From Amycolatopsis sp. WQ 127309 (GTDB lineage Bacteria; Actinomycetota; Actinomycetes; Mycobacteriales; Pseudonocardiaceae), in NCBI RefSeq assembly GCF_023023025.1, contig NZ_CP095481.1:6709001-6773000 (forward strand): DNA of 64,000 nt, written 5' to 3'. Every line of letters starts with the position of its first letter. Position 1 is the stretch's first letter. The notes under the pieces were generated by a model. That model searched no databases, was not told the origin of the DNA, and saw only the letters and a list, made by a program, of their open reading frames with translations. Below, in pieces: positions 8,008-17,177 of this stretch. The position numbers were made by a program, and so were the translations under genes.

Positions 8008-9017
8008 CCGAACTCGACACCGGGGCGCCCGTCGTCCCCGAAACCGCACCTCCCGACCGGAAATCGAAGGAGCGCAAGGGTTTCCTCCGCCGCGCCGGCA
8101 TCGTCGCCGCGATCCTCGTGCTCGCGGTCGTCGTCGCGCTGCTGCAGTCCGGCAGCGGCCTGGTCGTCTGGCAGTCGGTGGTCACCGGCATCCTGACCGG
8201 CGGGCTCTACGGCCTGATCGCGATGGGGCTTACGCTGATCTTCGGCGTGCTCGACATCGTGAACTTCGCCCACGGCGCGTTCCTCGCGGTCGCGATGTTC
8301 ATCTCCTTCGGCATGGTGCAAGCGACCGGACTGCACCCGTACCTCACGATCGTCGTGGCCGTCCCGGTGCTGTTCCTGCTCGGCGCGGCCGTGCACCGCG
8401 GGCTGCTGTCCGGGGCGGGCGGCCGGTCGCTGGAGAACCAGCTGCTGATCACGCTCGGCCTGTCGCTGCTGCTGGAGAACGGGCTGCAGATGTTCTTCGG
8501 CGCCGAGCCCAAGACCATCACGCTGCCCGGCGACTTCCAGTTCCCGTTGCTGGGCGCGGTGGTCGCGGGCTCGCGGCTGTACGCGTTCCTCGGCGCCGTC
8601 GTGCTCGGCGGGCTGTTGTACTGGCTCCTGCGGCGCACCCGGCTGGGCACGGCGATCCGCGCGGTCGCCGCGAACGCGCCGGGCGCGGCACTGGTCGGCA
8701 TCAACGTCCGCCGGATGCACACGCTGACCTTCGCGATCGGCACGGCGTGCGCGGGTGCCGCGGCCGTGCTCGCCGGCCCGCTCGTGACCGTGACGCCGAC
8801 GCTGGGGGACCAGTTCACCATCACGGCGTTCGTCGTCGTGGTGCTCGGCGGCATGGGCAACGTCGCGGGCGCGCTCGTCGGCGGCCTGCTGATCGGGCTG
8901 GTCGAGCAGCTCACGACGATCTACCTCGGTGGCCAGAGCTCCCTGCTCGGCGTGTTCGTGGTCTTCGTGCTGGTGCTCTTCCTCCGCCCGCAAGGTTTGT
9001 TCGGGAGGCGAGCATGA
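8004..9017 (+). CDS. LivH-type ABC importer permease
   Basis: A 337-residue, strongly hydrophobic inner-membrane permease of the LivH family. The family block GLYGLIAMGLTLIFGVLDIV, followed by NFAHG, lies near residue 70, and GGMGNVAGALVGGLLIGL near the C terminus. An N-terminal extension of about 30 hydrophilic residues precedes the first membrane span. The ATG at 8004 overlaps the lipoprotein's TGA (ATGA), and the 3' end overlaps livM-type translation in the same way. It forms the transport channel together with the next gene product. Confidence 0.92.
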   Translation: MTELDTGAPVVPETAPPDRKSKERKGFLRRAGIVAAILVLAVVVALLQSGSGLVVWQSVVTGILTGGLYGLIAMGLTLIFGVLDIVNFAHGAFLAVAMFISFGMVQATGLHPYLTIVVAVPVLFLLGAAVHRGLLSGAGGRSLENQLLITLGLSLLLENGLQMFFGAEPKTITLPGDFQFPLLGAVVAGSRLYAFLGAVVLGGLLYWLLRRTRLGTAIRAVAANAPGAALVGINVRRMHTLTFAIGTACAGAAAVLAGPLVTVTPTLGDQFTITAFVVVVLGGMGNVAGALVGGLLIGLVEQLTTIYLGGQSSLLGVFVVFVLVLFLRPQGLFGRRA

Positions 9018-10057
9018 CCATCACGATCGCCCCACCGAGCAACGCGGACGTCGTCAAAGCACCGCCGTTGCGGCCGCAGAACCGGCAGTTCGCGATCCTC
9101 GCCGTCCTCGTGGTGGTCGCGATCCCGCTGCCGCTGATCCTGCCCGCCGCGCAGGGCGCCGTCGCCGTGCGGATCCTGATCTTCCTGCTGATGGCCGTCG
9201 GCTGGAACATCATGAGCGGCTTCGGCGGGATGTTCAGCTTCGGCCACGCCGCCTACTTCGGCCTGGGCGCTTACACCAGCGCGTACCTGCTGGTGAAGCA
9301 CAACGTGTCGCCGTGGATCGGGATGCTGGCCGGGATGGCGGTGGCCGCCGCGGTCGCGGTGGTCATCGGCTACTTCTCCTTCCGCTACAAGCTGCAAGGC
9401 GCGTACTTCGCGCTGGCCACCTTCGCATTCGCGGAGATGCTGCGGCTGATCGTCACGAGCAGCGCGTTCGCCAACAAGTCCGTCGGCTACAGCGTGCCGC
9501 TGATCCAGGGCTCGTCGTTGTGGCAGATCCAGTTCCCGGCCGACTCGCCCGCCTACTTCTGGGTGGCGCTCTTCCTGGCCGGGGCGGCGGTCGCGATCAG
9601 CATCGGCTTCCTGCACTCCCGCGCCGGCCGGTACGTCACGGCGATCCGCGACGACGAGCTGGCGGCGGCGTCCCTGGGCGCCCCGGTGTTGCGGCACAAG
9701 CTGATGACGGTCGCGCTGTCGGCCGCGATCACCGCCGTGGCGGGCGCGTTCTACACGCAGTACTACCTGTTCGTGAACCCCGATCTCGGGTTCGGCTCGG
9801 CCATCTCGATCCAGGCGATCGTGCCCGTCGTCATCGGCGGCATCGGCACGGTGTGGGGCCCGGTGGTCGGCGCGATCATCATCGGCTCGCTCACCGACGT
9901 CACCGCGACCCTGCTGCGCACGCCACCGGGGTTCCTGGACTTCCTGCAGGGCCGCAGCGGCCTGGACGTCGTGCTGTACGCCGTGCTCGTGATCCTCATC
10001 GTGCGGCTGCTGCCCAAGGGGATCGTCGGAACTCTCGCTGCGAGGTGGCGACGATGA
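9014..10057 (+). CDS. LivM-type ABC importer permease
   Basis: A 347-residue permease of the LivM family with about ten hydrophobic segments. Family signatures include GWNIMSGFGGMFSFGHAAYF near residue 70 and GGIGTVWGPVVGA near 280. The ATG at 9014 overlaps the preceding stop codon (ATGA). It pairs with the LivH-type protein to make the heterodimeric membrane channel. Nothing in the sequence is unusual for the family. Confidence 0.92.
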   Translation: MTITIAPPSNADVVKAPPLRPQNRQFAILAVLVVVAIPLPLILPAAQGAVAVRILIFLLMAVGWNIMSGFGGMFSFGHAAYFGLGAYTSAYLLVKHNVSPWIGMLAGMAVAAAVAVVIGYFSFRYKLQGAYFALATFAFAEMLRLIVTSSAFANKSVGYSVPLIQGSSLWQIQFPADSPAYFWVALFLAGAAVAISIGFLHSRAGRYVTAIRDDELAAASLGAPVLRHKLMTVALSAAITAVAGAFYTQYYLFVNPDLGFGSAISIQAIVPVVIGGIGTVWGPVVGAIIIGSLTDVTATLLRTPPGFLDFLQGRSGLDVVLYAVLVILIVRLLPKGIVGTLAARWRR

Positions 10058-10788
10058 GCATCGTCGAGGTGAGCGGCGTCGGCAAGGCGTTCCGCGGGGT
10101 GCACGCACTGTCCGATGTGGACGTCGACGTCGCCGAGGGCGAGATCCTCGGCGTCATCGGGCCCAACGGCGCGGGCAAGACCACGCTGTTCAACGTGATC
10201 TCCGGAGCGCTGCCGCCGGACACCGGGCGGGTGCGGCTGGCGGGCGACGACGTCACCGGCCACGCGCCCGACCGGATCGCCCGCGCCGGGATGGTCCGCA
10301 CGTTCCAGCTGATGCGGCCGTTCGCGAGCATGACGGTGGCGCAGAACGTCAGCCTCGCCGCGCAGCACCACCGGCTGAGCGCCAAGGCGCTGCGGGAGCA
10401 CTCCCTGGACGTCGTCGAGCGGGTGGGGCTCGGGCCGTGGGCCCACCGCGCCGCGACCGACCTGCCGACCGCCGGGCTCAAGCGCCTCGAACTGGCTCGT
10501 GCGCTGGCGACCCGGCCGAAGGTCCTGCTGCTCGACGAGGTGCTCGCCGGGCTGGTCCCGGCCGAGCGCGAACCGGTGCTCGACCTGCTCGCCGGCCTGC
10601 GTGAGCAGGAGGGCGTCACGCTGGTGTTCATCGAGCACATCATGGCCGCGGTGATGCGGCTGGCCGACCGGGTGCTCGTGCTCGACCAGGGCCGCGTGCT
10701 GGCCGTCGGCTCGCCCGCCGAGGTCACCAGCGACCCCCGGGTCATCGACGCCTACCTGGGTGAGGAGCCGACCCATGCTGACGCTTGA
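10054..10788 (+). CDS. LivG-type ABC importer ATPase
   Basis: A 244-residue ABC ATPase. The Walker A motif GPNGAGKTT lies near residue 37, the signature region reads LPTAGLKRLELARAL, and Walker B is VLLLDEVLAGL. The signature loop departs from LSGGQ, as is common in LivG proteins. The C-terminal EHIMAAVM and ADRVLVLDQG are also LivG-like. Its start overlaps the LivM-type stop by four bases (ATGA). Confidence 0.92.
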   Translation: MSIVEVSGVGKAFRGVHALSDVDVDVAEGEILGVIGPNGAGKTTLFNVISGALPPDTGRVRLAGDDVTGHAPDRIARAGMVRTFQLMRPFASMTVAQNVSLAAQHHRLSAKALREHSLDVVERVGLGPWAHRAATDLPTAGLKRLELARALATRPKVLLLDEVLAGLVPAEREPVLDLLAGLREQEGVTLVFIEHIMAAVMRLADRVLVLDQGRVLAVGSPAEVTSDPRVIDAYLGEEPTHADA

Positions 10789-11476
10789 GAAGGTGTGCGC
10801 CGGGTACGGCCGGATGCGGATCCTGCACGACGTCGACCTGCGCCTCGACGCCGGCGAGATCGTCGCGCTCGTCGGCGCGAACGGCGCCGGCAAGACCACG
10901 ACCCTGCGCAGCATCTGCGGCCAGCTCAAGCCGCTGTCGGGCACGATCACGCTCGACGGCACGCCGACCGCCGGGCGCCGTCCGGACCAGCTGGTGCGCG
11001 ACGGCCTGGTGCACGTGCCCGAGGACCGGGCGCTGTTCGGCACGCTGACCGTCGAGGAGAACCTGCGGATGGGCGCGTGGACCCGCACGCCCGCGCAGGC
11101 CGCGACCTCGCTGGCCGAGGTCTACGAGCTGTTCCCGGTGCTCGCCGAGCGCCGGACGCAGACCGCGCAGACGTTCAGCGGCGGGCAGCAGCAGATGCTC
11201 GCGATCGGCCGCGCGCTGATGGCTGGGCCGCGGCTGCTGATGCTCGACGAGCCGTCGACCGGGCTTTCGCCGAAACTGACCTGGACCGTACTGGAGGCGG
11301 TACGGCGGATCCGGGACAGCGGGGTGGCGGTGCTGCTGGTCGAGCAGAACGCGAAGCAGGCGCTGGCCATCGCCGATCGGGCGTACGTGCTGGAGAGCGG
11401 ATCGACGGTGCTGGAGGGCACCGGCGCCGCGCTCGCCGGCGACAACCGGGTCAGGAAGGCGTACCTGGGACTGTGA
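10775..11476 (+). CDS. LivF-type ABC importer ATPase
   Basis: A 233-residue ABC ATPase with Walker A GANGAGKTTT, signature FSGGQQQMLAIGRAL and Walker B LLMLDEPSTGLSP. LivF features are VPEDRALFGTLTVEENL and LLVEQNAKQAL. The ATG at 10775 lies inside the end of the LivG-type gene, giving a 14-base overlap. This completes a full five-component importer encoded in the order lipoprotein, LivH, LivM, LivG, LivF. Confidence 0.92.
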   Translation: MLTLEKVCAGYGRMRILHDVDLRLDAGEIVALVGANGAGKTTTLRSICGQLKPLSGTITLDGTPTAGRRPDQLVRDGLVHVPEDRALFGTLTVEENLRMGAWTRTPAQAATSLAEVYELFPVLAERRTQTAQTFSGGQQQMLAIGRALMAGPRLLMLDEPSTGLSPKLTWTVLEAVRRIRDSGVAVLLVEQNAKQALAIADRAYVLESGSTVLEGTGAALAGDNRVRKAYLGL

Positions 11477-12822
11477 AACGTGAACGAGCGGCTTCCGCCA
11501 CCGCGGACCTCGGCGCGTGGGTGTCCGAACTGGACGTCACGGGCGTCCCGGCCGCGGTGCTGGACCGGCTTTCCCTCGTCCTGTTCGACGTCGTCGGCGT
11601 CACCGCATTGGGTGCTTCTCTGCCGGAACAGCGGGCGCTGGCCGGCGCCTGGAACGCGCCTCCCGGACCGGCGCCGCTGATCGGCGGCGGCCGGCTGGTG
11701 ACGACGGACGCGGCGGCCTGGCTCAACGCCGTGGCGCTCGTCTCGCTGGAGCTGGACGAGGGCCACAAGTACGCCAAGGGCCATCCCGCCGCCCACGGCT
11801 TCCCCGCGGTGCTGGCACTGGCGGCCGAACTGGACAGCACCGGCGCGGACACGGCGGCGGCGCTGCTGGCCGCCTACGAGGTCGCCGCGCGGTTCGGCCG
11901 CGCGACCACCTTGCGCGCGGGCGCGCACCCGCACGGCAGCTGGGGCGTCCCCGGCGCGGCGGCCGGGTGTGCCCGGCTGCTCGGCCTCCCGCCCGGCGCG
12001 GTCGCGGCCGCGATCGACACCGCGGCCGGAATGGGCATCGCCGGGCACTTCGACTCGGCGACGCAGGGCAACCCGGTGCGCAACGCGTGGCTCGGCGCCT
12101 CGGCGACGTCCGGGCTCGCCGCCGTACGGATGGCCGTGGCCGGGATGGCCCGCACCACCGGCACGGCCGCGCTCTCGCTCGGCACGGTGCTCGGCGAGTT
12201 CGAACCGGCCGAGCTGACCGCGGACCTCGGCACGCGCTGGGACATCTCGCGCGGTTACTTCAAGCGCCACGCGTCGTGCTCGTTCACCCACCCCGCCGCC
12301 GACGCCGTGCTCGACCTGCGCGCGCATCCGGCGTTCCGGGCCGACGGGATCACGCACGTCCTGGTGGAGACCTACGTCCTGGGCGTCGGACTGTCCGATG
12401 TGGATTGGTCCAACCGGCTCTCGGCGATGTTCTCCACGCCGTTCGTGGTCGCGACCGCGGCACTGACCGGCGAGGTCGGGCCGACCAGCCCGCTGGACGA
12501 CGCCGACGTGCGGGCCCTGGCGAGCCGCGTACGCCTGGTCGAGGCGGCCGACCTCACCGCACGGCTCCCGGACGAGCGCGCCGCCCGCGTGACCATCGCC
12601 TTCGACGACGGCGCCTCGCTCACCCGCGAGGTGCCCAACCCGGTCGGCGACGCCGACCACCACCCGCTGACCGAGCCCGACCTGGCCGATCTGCTCGAGT
12701 CCTGGCTGCCCGCGCACGTCGTGGAACAGGCCGCGGCGCTGGGGCGCGACCTGCCCGGCCTGCCCCGCGTCGGCGCGGCGCTGCGCGAGCTGGCCGGGAC
12801 CGACGAGAAGGAGCTGAGCTGA
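11473..12822 (+). CDS. Second MmgE/PrpD family protein
   Basis: A 449-residue MmgE/PrpD-family protein only distantly similar to the one at 2305-3708. Family-like stretches are LVSLELDEGHKYAKGHPAAH near residue 95, HGSWGVPGAAAGCARLLGL and FKRHASCSFTHPAADAVL near 265. The GTG at 11473 overlaps the LivF stop (GTGA), so enzyme and transporter genes form one transcription unit. Family members dehydrate, isomerise or decarboxylate polycarboxylic acids. Two of them in one regulon suggests two separate steps or two isomers of an intermediate (inference). Confidence 0.87.
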   Translation: MKRERAASATADLGAWVSELDVTGVPAAVLDRLSLVLFDVVGVTALGASLPEQRALAGAWNAPPGPAPLIGGGRLVTTDAAAWLNAVALVSLELDEGHKYAKGHPAAHGFPAVLALAAELDSTGADTAAALLAAYEVAARFGRATTLRAGAHPHGSWGVPGAAAGCARLLGLPPGAVAAAIDTAAGMGIAGHFDSATQGNPVRNAWLGASATSGLAAVRMAVAGMARTTGTAALSLGTVLGEFEPAELTADLGTRWDISRGYFKRHASCSFTHPAADAVLDLRAHPAFRADGITHVLVETYVLGVGLSDVDWSNRLSAMFSTPFVVATAALTGEVGPTSPLDDADVRALASRVRLVEAADLTARLPDERAARVTIAFDDGASLTREVPNPVGDADHHPLTEPDLADLLESWLPAHVVEQAAALGRDLPGLPRVGAALRELAGTDEKELS

Positions 12823-13457
12823 TGCGTGCCCTCGCGGTGACGCCCATCCACCTGCCGCCCGAGGAGATCCGGCGGCGCCAGGAGCGGTACGACCGGCTCG
12901 CACCGCCGGGCCTGGAGATCGAGCTGCGGGACGTCGGCCCGGCAGCGCCGAAGACCCTGGACACGGACGCGTCCATGCGCGTCTCGGAGAACGCCGTCGC
13001 CGCCGTGCTCGCGACCGCCGGTGACGGCTGGGACCTGGCCTTCCCGGACTGCGTGCTGGACCCCGCGGTACCCGACGCCGTCGCCGAACCCGCGTTGCCG
13101 GTGCACGGCCTGCTCAAGCTGTCGGCCACCTACCTCGCCGCGAAGGGCGTGCGGTTCGGCGCGGTCGTGCGCAACGAAGCGATCGCCGGGGAGTTCTCGA
13201 AGCGCATCGCCGCCTACCGGCTGACCGAGTACCTCGCCGGGATCCGCGTGCTGGACCTGCCGTTCTCCGCGATCGCCGAGACCGAGACGTGGAACGCGGC
13301 GCTCGGGACGGCCGTGCGCGAGCTGGCCGGCCTGGGGGCGACGGCGGTGATCAACGGCTGCTCGGCCGTCGACGTCGAGCCCGCCGACCTGCCCGCGCGG
13401 ATCGTCGACCCGACGGCGCTGGCGATGCGGCTGCTGGCCGTCGAGGAGCAGCCGTGA
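12822..13457 (+). CDS. Asp/Glu/hydantoin racemase-superfamily protein
   Basis: A 211-residue protein with the layout of the aspartate/glutamate/hydantoin racemase superfamily, which also contains maleate cis-trans isomerase and arylmalonate decarboxylase. Two cysteines sit where the catalytic pair is expected: C77 in FPDCVLDP and C180 in VINGCSAVD. Beside an amidohydrolase of the hydantoinase type, a racemase for a cyclic amide or an isomerase of an unsaturated acid are both possible. I cannot choose between them. The start overlaps the preceding TGA (TGATG), and the 3' end overlaps the next GTG. Confidence 0.75.
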   Translation: MRALAVTPIHLPPEEIRRRQERYDRLAPPGLEIELRDVGPAAPKTLDTDASMRVSENAVAAVLATAGDGWDLAFPDCVLDPAVPDAVAEPALPVHGLLKLSATYLAAKGVRFGAVVRNEAIAGEFSKRIAAYRLTEYLAGIRVLDLPFSAIAETETWNAALGTAVRELAGLGATAVINGCSAVDVEPADLPARIVDPTALAMRLLAVEEQP

Positions 13458-14832
13458 CCGACGGACCCGACCTCGTCGTCGCCGGTGCGGGCGGCGGGCT
13501 CGCCGGGGCCCTGCGCGCGGCCGAACTCGGGCTCTCCGTCCTCGTGGTCGAGGCGAGTGAGCACTTCCGGCGGGGCAACAACACCTCGATGTCCACGGCG
13601 ATGTTCCCCGGCGCCGGGTCCCGCTGGCAAGCGTCGGAGGGCGTGGACGACTCACCCGAGAAGTTCGTCGCCGACATCATGGCCAAGACGCACGGGCAGG
13701 CCGACCCACGGCTGGCCCGGACGCTGGCCGAGGTGAGCGCCCCGCTGGTCGAGTGGCTCGCGGACTCCGCCGGGCTGCCGTTGTCGCTGGTCACGGACTT
13801 CAACTACCCCGGCCACGCCGTACCCCGTTGCCACTCGATCCCGGGCCGGCACGGCTCCGGCGTCATCGACCACCTCGCCCGGCGCGCGACCGAGCACGAG
13901 AACGTCGAGCTGCTCGCGCCCGCCCGGCTGACCGACGTCCTGTCCGATGTGGACGGTGTGCGCGCGGTCGTCGTCCGGTACCCGGACGGGACCGAGGAGG
14001 AGATCCCGACCCGGGCGGTGTTGCTGGCCACCAACGGCTTCGGCGCCGACGCGGACCTCGTCGAACGGCACCTGCCGGAGATCGCGGGGGCGCTGTACCA
14101 GGGGAGTGACCAGTCGCTCGGCGACGCGTTGCGCATCGGCGAAAAACTGGGCGCCGCCAACGGGTTCCTCGACGCGTACCAGGGCCACGGCGCCGTCGCG
14201 GCCAACGCGGGCACGCTCGTCGGCTGGGCGACGATCATCCACGGCGCGATCCTGGTCGACCTCGAAGGCCGCCGCTTCGGCAACGAGACCCGCGGCTACT
14301 CCGAGTACGCCGCCGAGCTGGCCGCGCGTCCGGGCTCGACCGGCTGGATCGTGCTCGACGAGACGATCTTCGAGCAGTGCCAGCCGTTCCAGGACTTCCG
14401 GGACACGGTCGCCTCCGGCGCGCTGGTCTGGGCCGACGACGTCGCCGGGCTGGCGAAGCAACCGGTCTGCCGCCGGACGCGCTGGCCGAAGAACTCACCA
14501 CCGCGGCCGCGATCGCCCGCGGCGAACGCGACGACGAGCACGGCCGCACGAACTGGGAGCGTCCGCTGTCGGGCCGCTACGCCGCGGTGCGCGTCGTGCC
14601 CGCGCTGTTCCACACCCAGGGCGGGCTGCTGGTCGACGAGCACGCCACCGTCGTCGACCCCCAGGACCGCCCGATCCCCGGGCTGTACGCCGCCGGCGGC
14701 GCCGCGGCGAGCATCTCCGGCCACGGCGCCGCCGGCTACCTGCCTGGCAACGGCCTGCTGCCCGCCTTCGGGCTGGCCTACCTGGCCGCCGGCGACGTCG
14801 CCCGGCGCCGAACCAACGACCCCGCAAGCTGA
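13454..14832 (+). pseudogene. FAD-binding oxidoreductase (fumarate reductase/KSTD-like), frameshifted
   Basis: The product would be a flavoprotein of the fumarate reductase/3-ketosteroid dehydrogenase family. An FAD-binding GAGGGLAGALRAAELG lies near the N terminus, NNTSMS and RRFGNETRG follow, and GLYAAGGAAASISGHGAAGY lies near the C terminus. The N-terminal part is read from the GTG at 13454. After codons for VAGLAK (about 14455) the family match moves to the -1 frame, continuing ATGLPPDALAEEL to the TGA at 14832. Total length plus one base gives 460 codons, normal for the family, so a single base is missing near 14453-14455 (a C would restore LAEATG). This is either a real inactivating deletion or a sequencing error. 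Family members act as ene-reductases or dehydrogenases. Confidence 0.8.
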
Positions 14833-14840
14833 GGAGAGAC

Positions 14841-16310
14841 ATGGCAACGACGGAACTGCTCGTGAAGAACGTCCGGGTCGTGCGGCCCGACGACGCCGAC
14901 GGGGCCGAGCCGGAACTGCTGGACATCGCCGTGAACGACGGCACGATCACGCGCGTGGCGCCGGACCAGCCCGCGGCCGACGCCGCCCAGGTCGTCGACG
15001 GCCGCGGGCTGCTGGCCTTCCCCGGCGTCGTCGACGCGCACCAGCACTGGGGCATCTACAACGAGCTGGCCACCGACACGCGCCCCGAGAGCCGCGCGAG
15101 CGCGCAGGGCGGCGTCACGACGTCGCTGACGTACATGCGCACCGGCCAGTACTACCTGAACAAGGGCGGCAGCTACCGCGACTTCTTCCCCGAGGTGCTC
15201 AGCGCGTCCGAGGGCAACGCCTACGTCGACTACGCCTTCCACCTCGCGCCGATGAGCTCGCAGCACATCTCCGAGATCCCTTACCTGGTCGAGGAATTCG
15301 GCGTCACGTCGTTCAAGATCTTCATGTTCTACGGCAGCCACGGCCTGCACGGGCGCTCCACCAGCCAGAGCGACTTCCTGATGATCCCGCCGGACGAGCG
15401 CTACGACATCGCGCACTTCGAGTTCGTGATGCGCGGGGTCCAGCAGGCGCGCGAAGTGCTGACGGAGTACGCGCCGCACCTGTCGCTCTCGCTACACTGC
15501 GAGACGGCGGAGATCATGACGGCCTACACGAAACTGGTGGAGCAGGACGGTTCCCTGTCGGGCCTGCGGGCCTACAGCGCGTCGCGGCCGCCGCACTCCG
15601 AAGGCCTGGCCGTCACCATTGCGTCCTACCTGGCGCACGAGACCGGGCTGCCCAACATCAACCTGCTGCACCTGTCGTCGGAGAAGGCGTTGTCGGCCGC
15701 GCTGACGATGGGGAAGGCGTTCCCGCACATCGACTTCCGGCGCGAGGTGACGATCGGGCACCTGCTGGCCGACGTCGACACCGCGTCGGGCATCGGCGGC
15801 AAGGTCAACCCACCGCTGCGCGAGCGCGACGACGTCGAGGCACTGTGGCGGCACGTGCTGGCCGGCGACGTCGACTGGGTGGTCAGCGACCACGCGTGCT
15901 GCCGCGACGAGCTGAAGTTCGGTTCGGACCGTGAGGACGTCTTCCTGGCGAAGTCCGGTTTCGGCGGTGCCGAGTACCTGCTGCCCGGCCTGGTCGGGGA
16001 GGGCACGAAGCGGGGCCTTTCGCTGCAGCGGATCGCGCAGCTGACGTCGCAGAACCCCGCACGCCGCTACGGCCTGCTGAACAAGGGCACGATCGCCGAG
16101 GGCTTCGACGCCGACTTCGCGCTGGTCGACCCGGACGTCCGCTGGACGGTGCGCGCGGCGGAGTCGGAGTCGACGCAGGAGTACACGCCGTTCGAGGGCT
16201 TCGACATGACGGCGAAGGTGACCGACACGTTCGTCCGGGGAAACCACGTGTTCGCCGACGGCAAGATCACCGGCGACCCGGTGGGCCGCTACCTCAAGCG
16301 CGGCAGGTGA
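14841..16310 (+). CDS. Dihydroorotase/hydantoinase-family cyclic amidohydrolase
   Basis: A 489-residue amidohydrolase related to dihydroorotase, allantoinase, dihydropyrimidinase and hydantoinase. The binuclear metal ligands can be traced: DAHQH near residue 64, a lysine in SFKIFMF (probable carboxylated bridging Lys) near 157, SLHCE near 219, LLHLSS near 274 and VVSDHACC near 352. The ATG follows GAGGAGAG by six bases. It is not a close match to any one named subfamily, so a cyclic amide, imide or ureide is the safest substrate class. Its place at the end of an importer operon suggests it performs the ring-opening step. Confidence 0.85.
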   Translation: MATTELLVKNVRVVRPDDADGAEPELLDIAVNDGTITRVAPDQPAADAAQVVDGRGLLAFPGVVDAHQHWGIYNELATDTRPESRASAQGGVTTSLTYMRTGQYYLNKGGSYRDFFPEVLSASEGNAYVDYAFHLAPMSSQHISEIPYLVEEFGVTSFKIFMFYGSHGLHGRSTSQSDFLMIPPDERYDIAHFEFVMRGVQQAREVLTEYAPHLSLSLHCETAEIMTAYTKLVEQDGSLSGLRAYSASRPPHSEGLAVTIASYLAHETGLPNINLLHLSSEKALSAALTMGKAFPHIDFRREVTIGHLLADVDTASGIGGKVNPPLRERDDVEALWRHVLAGDVDWVVSDHACCRDELKFGSDREDVFLAKSGFGGAEYLLPGLVGEGTKRGLSLQRIAQLTSQNPARRYGLLNKGTIAEGFDADFALVDPDVRWTVRAAESESTQEYTPFEGFDMTAKVTDTFVRGNHVFADGKITGDPVGRYLKRGR

Positions 16311-16315
16311 TCGGG

Positions 16316-16345
16316 GGCGGCCGGTGGGTTTCCCTACCGGCCGCC
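16316..16345. terminator. Hairpin between convergent amidohydrolase and IclR genes
   Basis: ggcggccggt (16316-16325) pairs exactly with accggccgcc (16336-16345) across a ten-base loop. It lies just after the amidohydrolase stop and overlaps the 3' end of the leftward IclR gene, so it could terminate both. Confidence 0.65.
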
Positions 16346-17152
16346 GGACTCCTGCAGCCAGGCCCAGCTCTGCCGGATCTCCGCCGCGGCTTCGCGCACG
16401 AGGTCGCGGTAGCGGCTCACGGCGTCGGGGGTGAAGCGGTACTGCGGGCCGCAGATGCTGATGGAGCCGTGCACCTCACCGTCCGGCCCGAACAGGGGAG
16501 CGGCGACGGACCCCGCGCCGGGCTGCCGTTCGCCGAGCGACACGGCGACGCCGTCACGGGCCACCTCGGCGAGGGCTTCGCGCAGCTGCTCGGCGGTGGT
16601 GATCGTGTGCTCGGTCAGCGCGGGAAGTTCCCGGTGCAGCAACGCTTCCCGGCGGTCTTCGGCCAGCGACGCGAGGATCACCTTGCCGGAAGAACCGGCG
16701 TGCAGCGGGAACCGCCGGCCCAGTTCCACGGTCATCTTGATCTCACGCGGGCTCTCGAACTGGTCGAGGTACACCCGTTCGTCACCGACCAGTCCGGACA
16801 ACGTGGTGGTTTCCCCGGTCTCCTCACGCAGCCGCCGCAGCACGGGTGTGGCGGCAACACGCGCGTCGAACCGGCGCAGAGCACTCGCCCCAAGAGCGAC
16901 GGCCGCGGGCCCGAGCCGGTAACCGGCGACGCCGGGATCGGTGGCGAGCATCTCGCGCGAGACGAGCGACTGCAGGATCCGGTAGACGACGGCCTTGGAG
17001 AGGTCCAGCTCGCGGCTGATAGCGCTGACGCCCAGGTACCGGGGCCCACCGGTGAAGAGCAGCAACACATCGGCCACCCGCGCGGCGGCCTCGGTACCAG
17101 TGTTGTCCGACGCGGCGGCGGGCTTGCGCCCGGCGGTACTGTTGACGGCCAA
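16334..17152 (-). CDS. IclR-family transcriptional regulator
   Basis: A 272-residue regulator. The N-terminal winged helix-turn-helix (about residues 22-85) includes LGVSAISRELDLSKAVVYRI. The C-terminal IclR effector domain contains GSSGKVILASL and ISICGPQYRF. The TTG start at 17152 is chosen because GAGGT lies eight bases upstream and no nearer ATG or GTG keeps the whole DNA-binding domain. It is convergent with the amidohydrolase gene. A site of the same design as two in the divergent catabolic promoter lies 26-42 bases upstream of its start, so it probably controls both operons and itself. Confidence 0.9.
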   Translation of the reverse strand: MAVNSTAGRKPAAASDNTGTEAAARVADVLLLFTGGPRYLGVSAISRELDLSKAVVYRILQSLVSREMLATDPGVAGYRLGPAAVALGASALRRFDARVAATPVLRRLREETGETTTLSGLVGDERVYLDQFESPREIKMTVELGRRFPLHAGSSGKVILASLAEDRREALLHRELPALTEHTITTAEQLREALAEVARDGVAVSLGERQPGAGSVAAPLFGPDGEVHGSISICGPQYRFTPDAVSRYRDLVREAAAEIRQSWAWLQESGGR

Positions 17153-17177
17153 GCCGAGAGACCTCGAATTCCGGATC

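Noticed and set aside
14440..14480. Programmed ribosomal frameshifting in the flavoprotein gene
   Set aside because: The junction has no slippery heptamer or obvious downstream structure, and the family is not known for recoding. A one-base deletion or sequencing error is simpler.
13289..15934. A single very long open frame running from the racemase region through the flavoprotein into the amidohydrolase gene
   Set aside because: Past about 14455 it no longer matches any family and is out of frame with the clear flavoprotein C terminus and the amidohydrolase. It is an open shadow frame caused by high GC, not a fusion protein.
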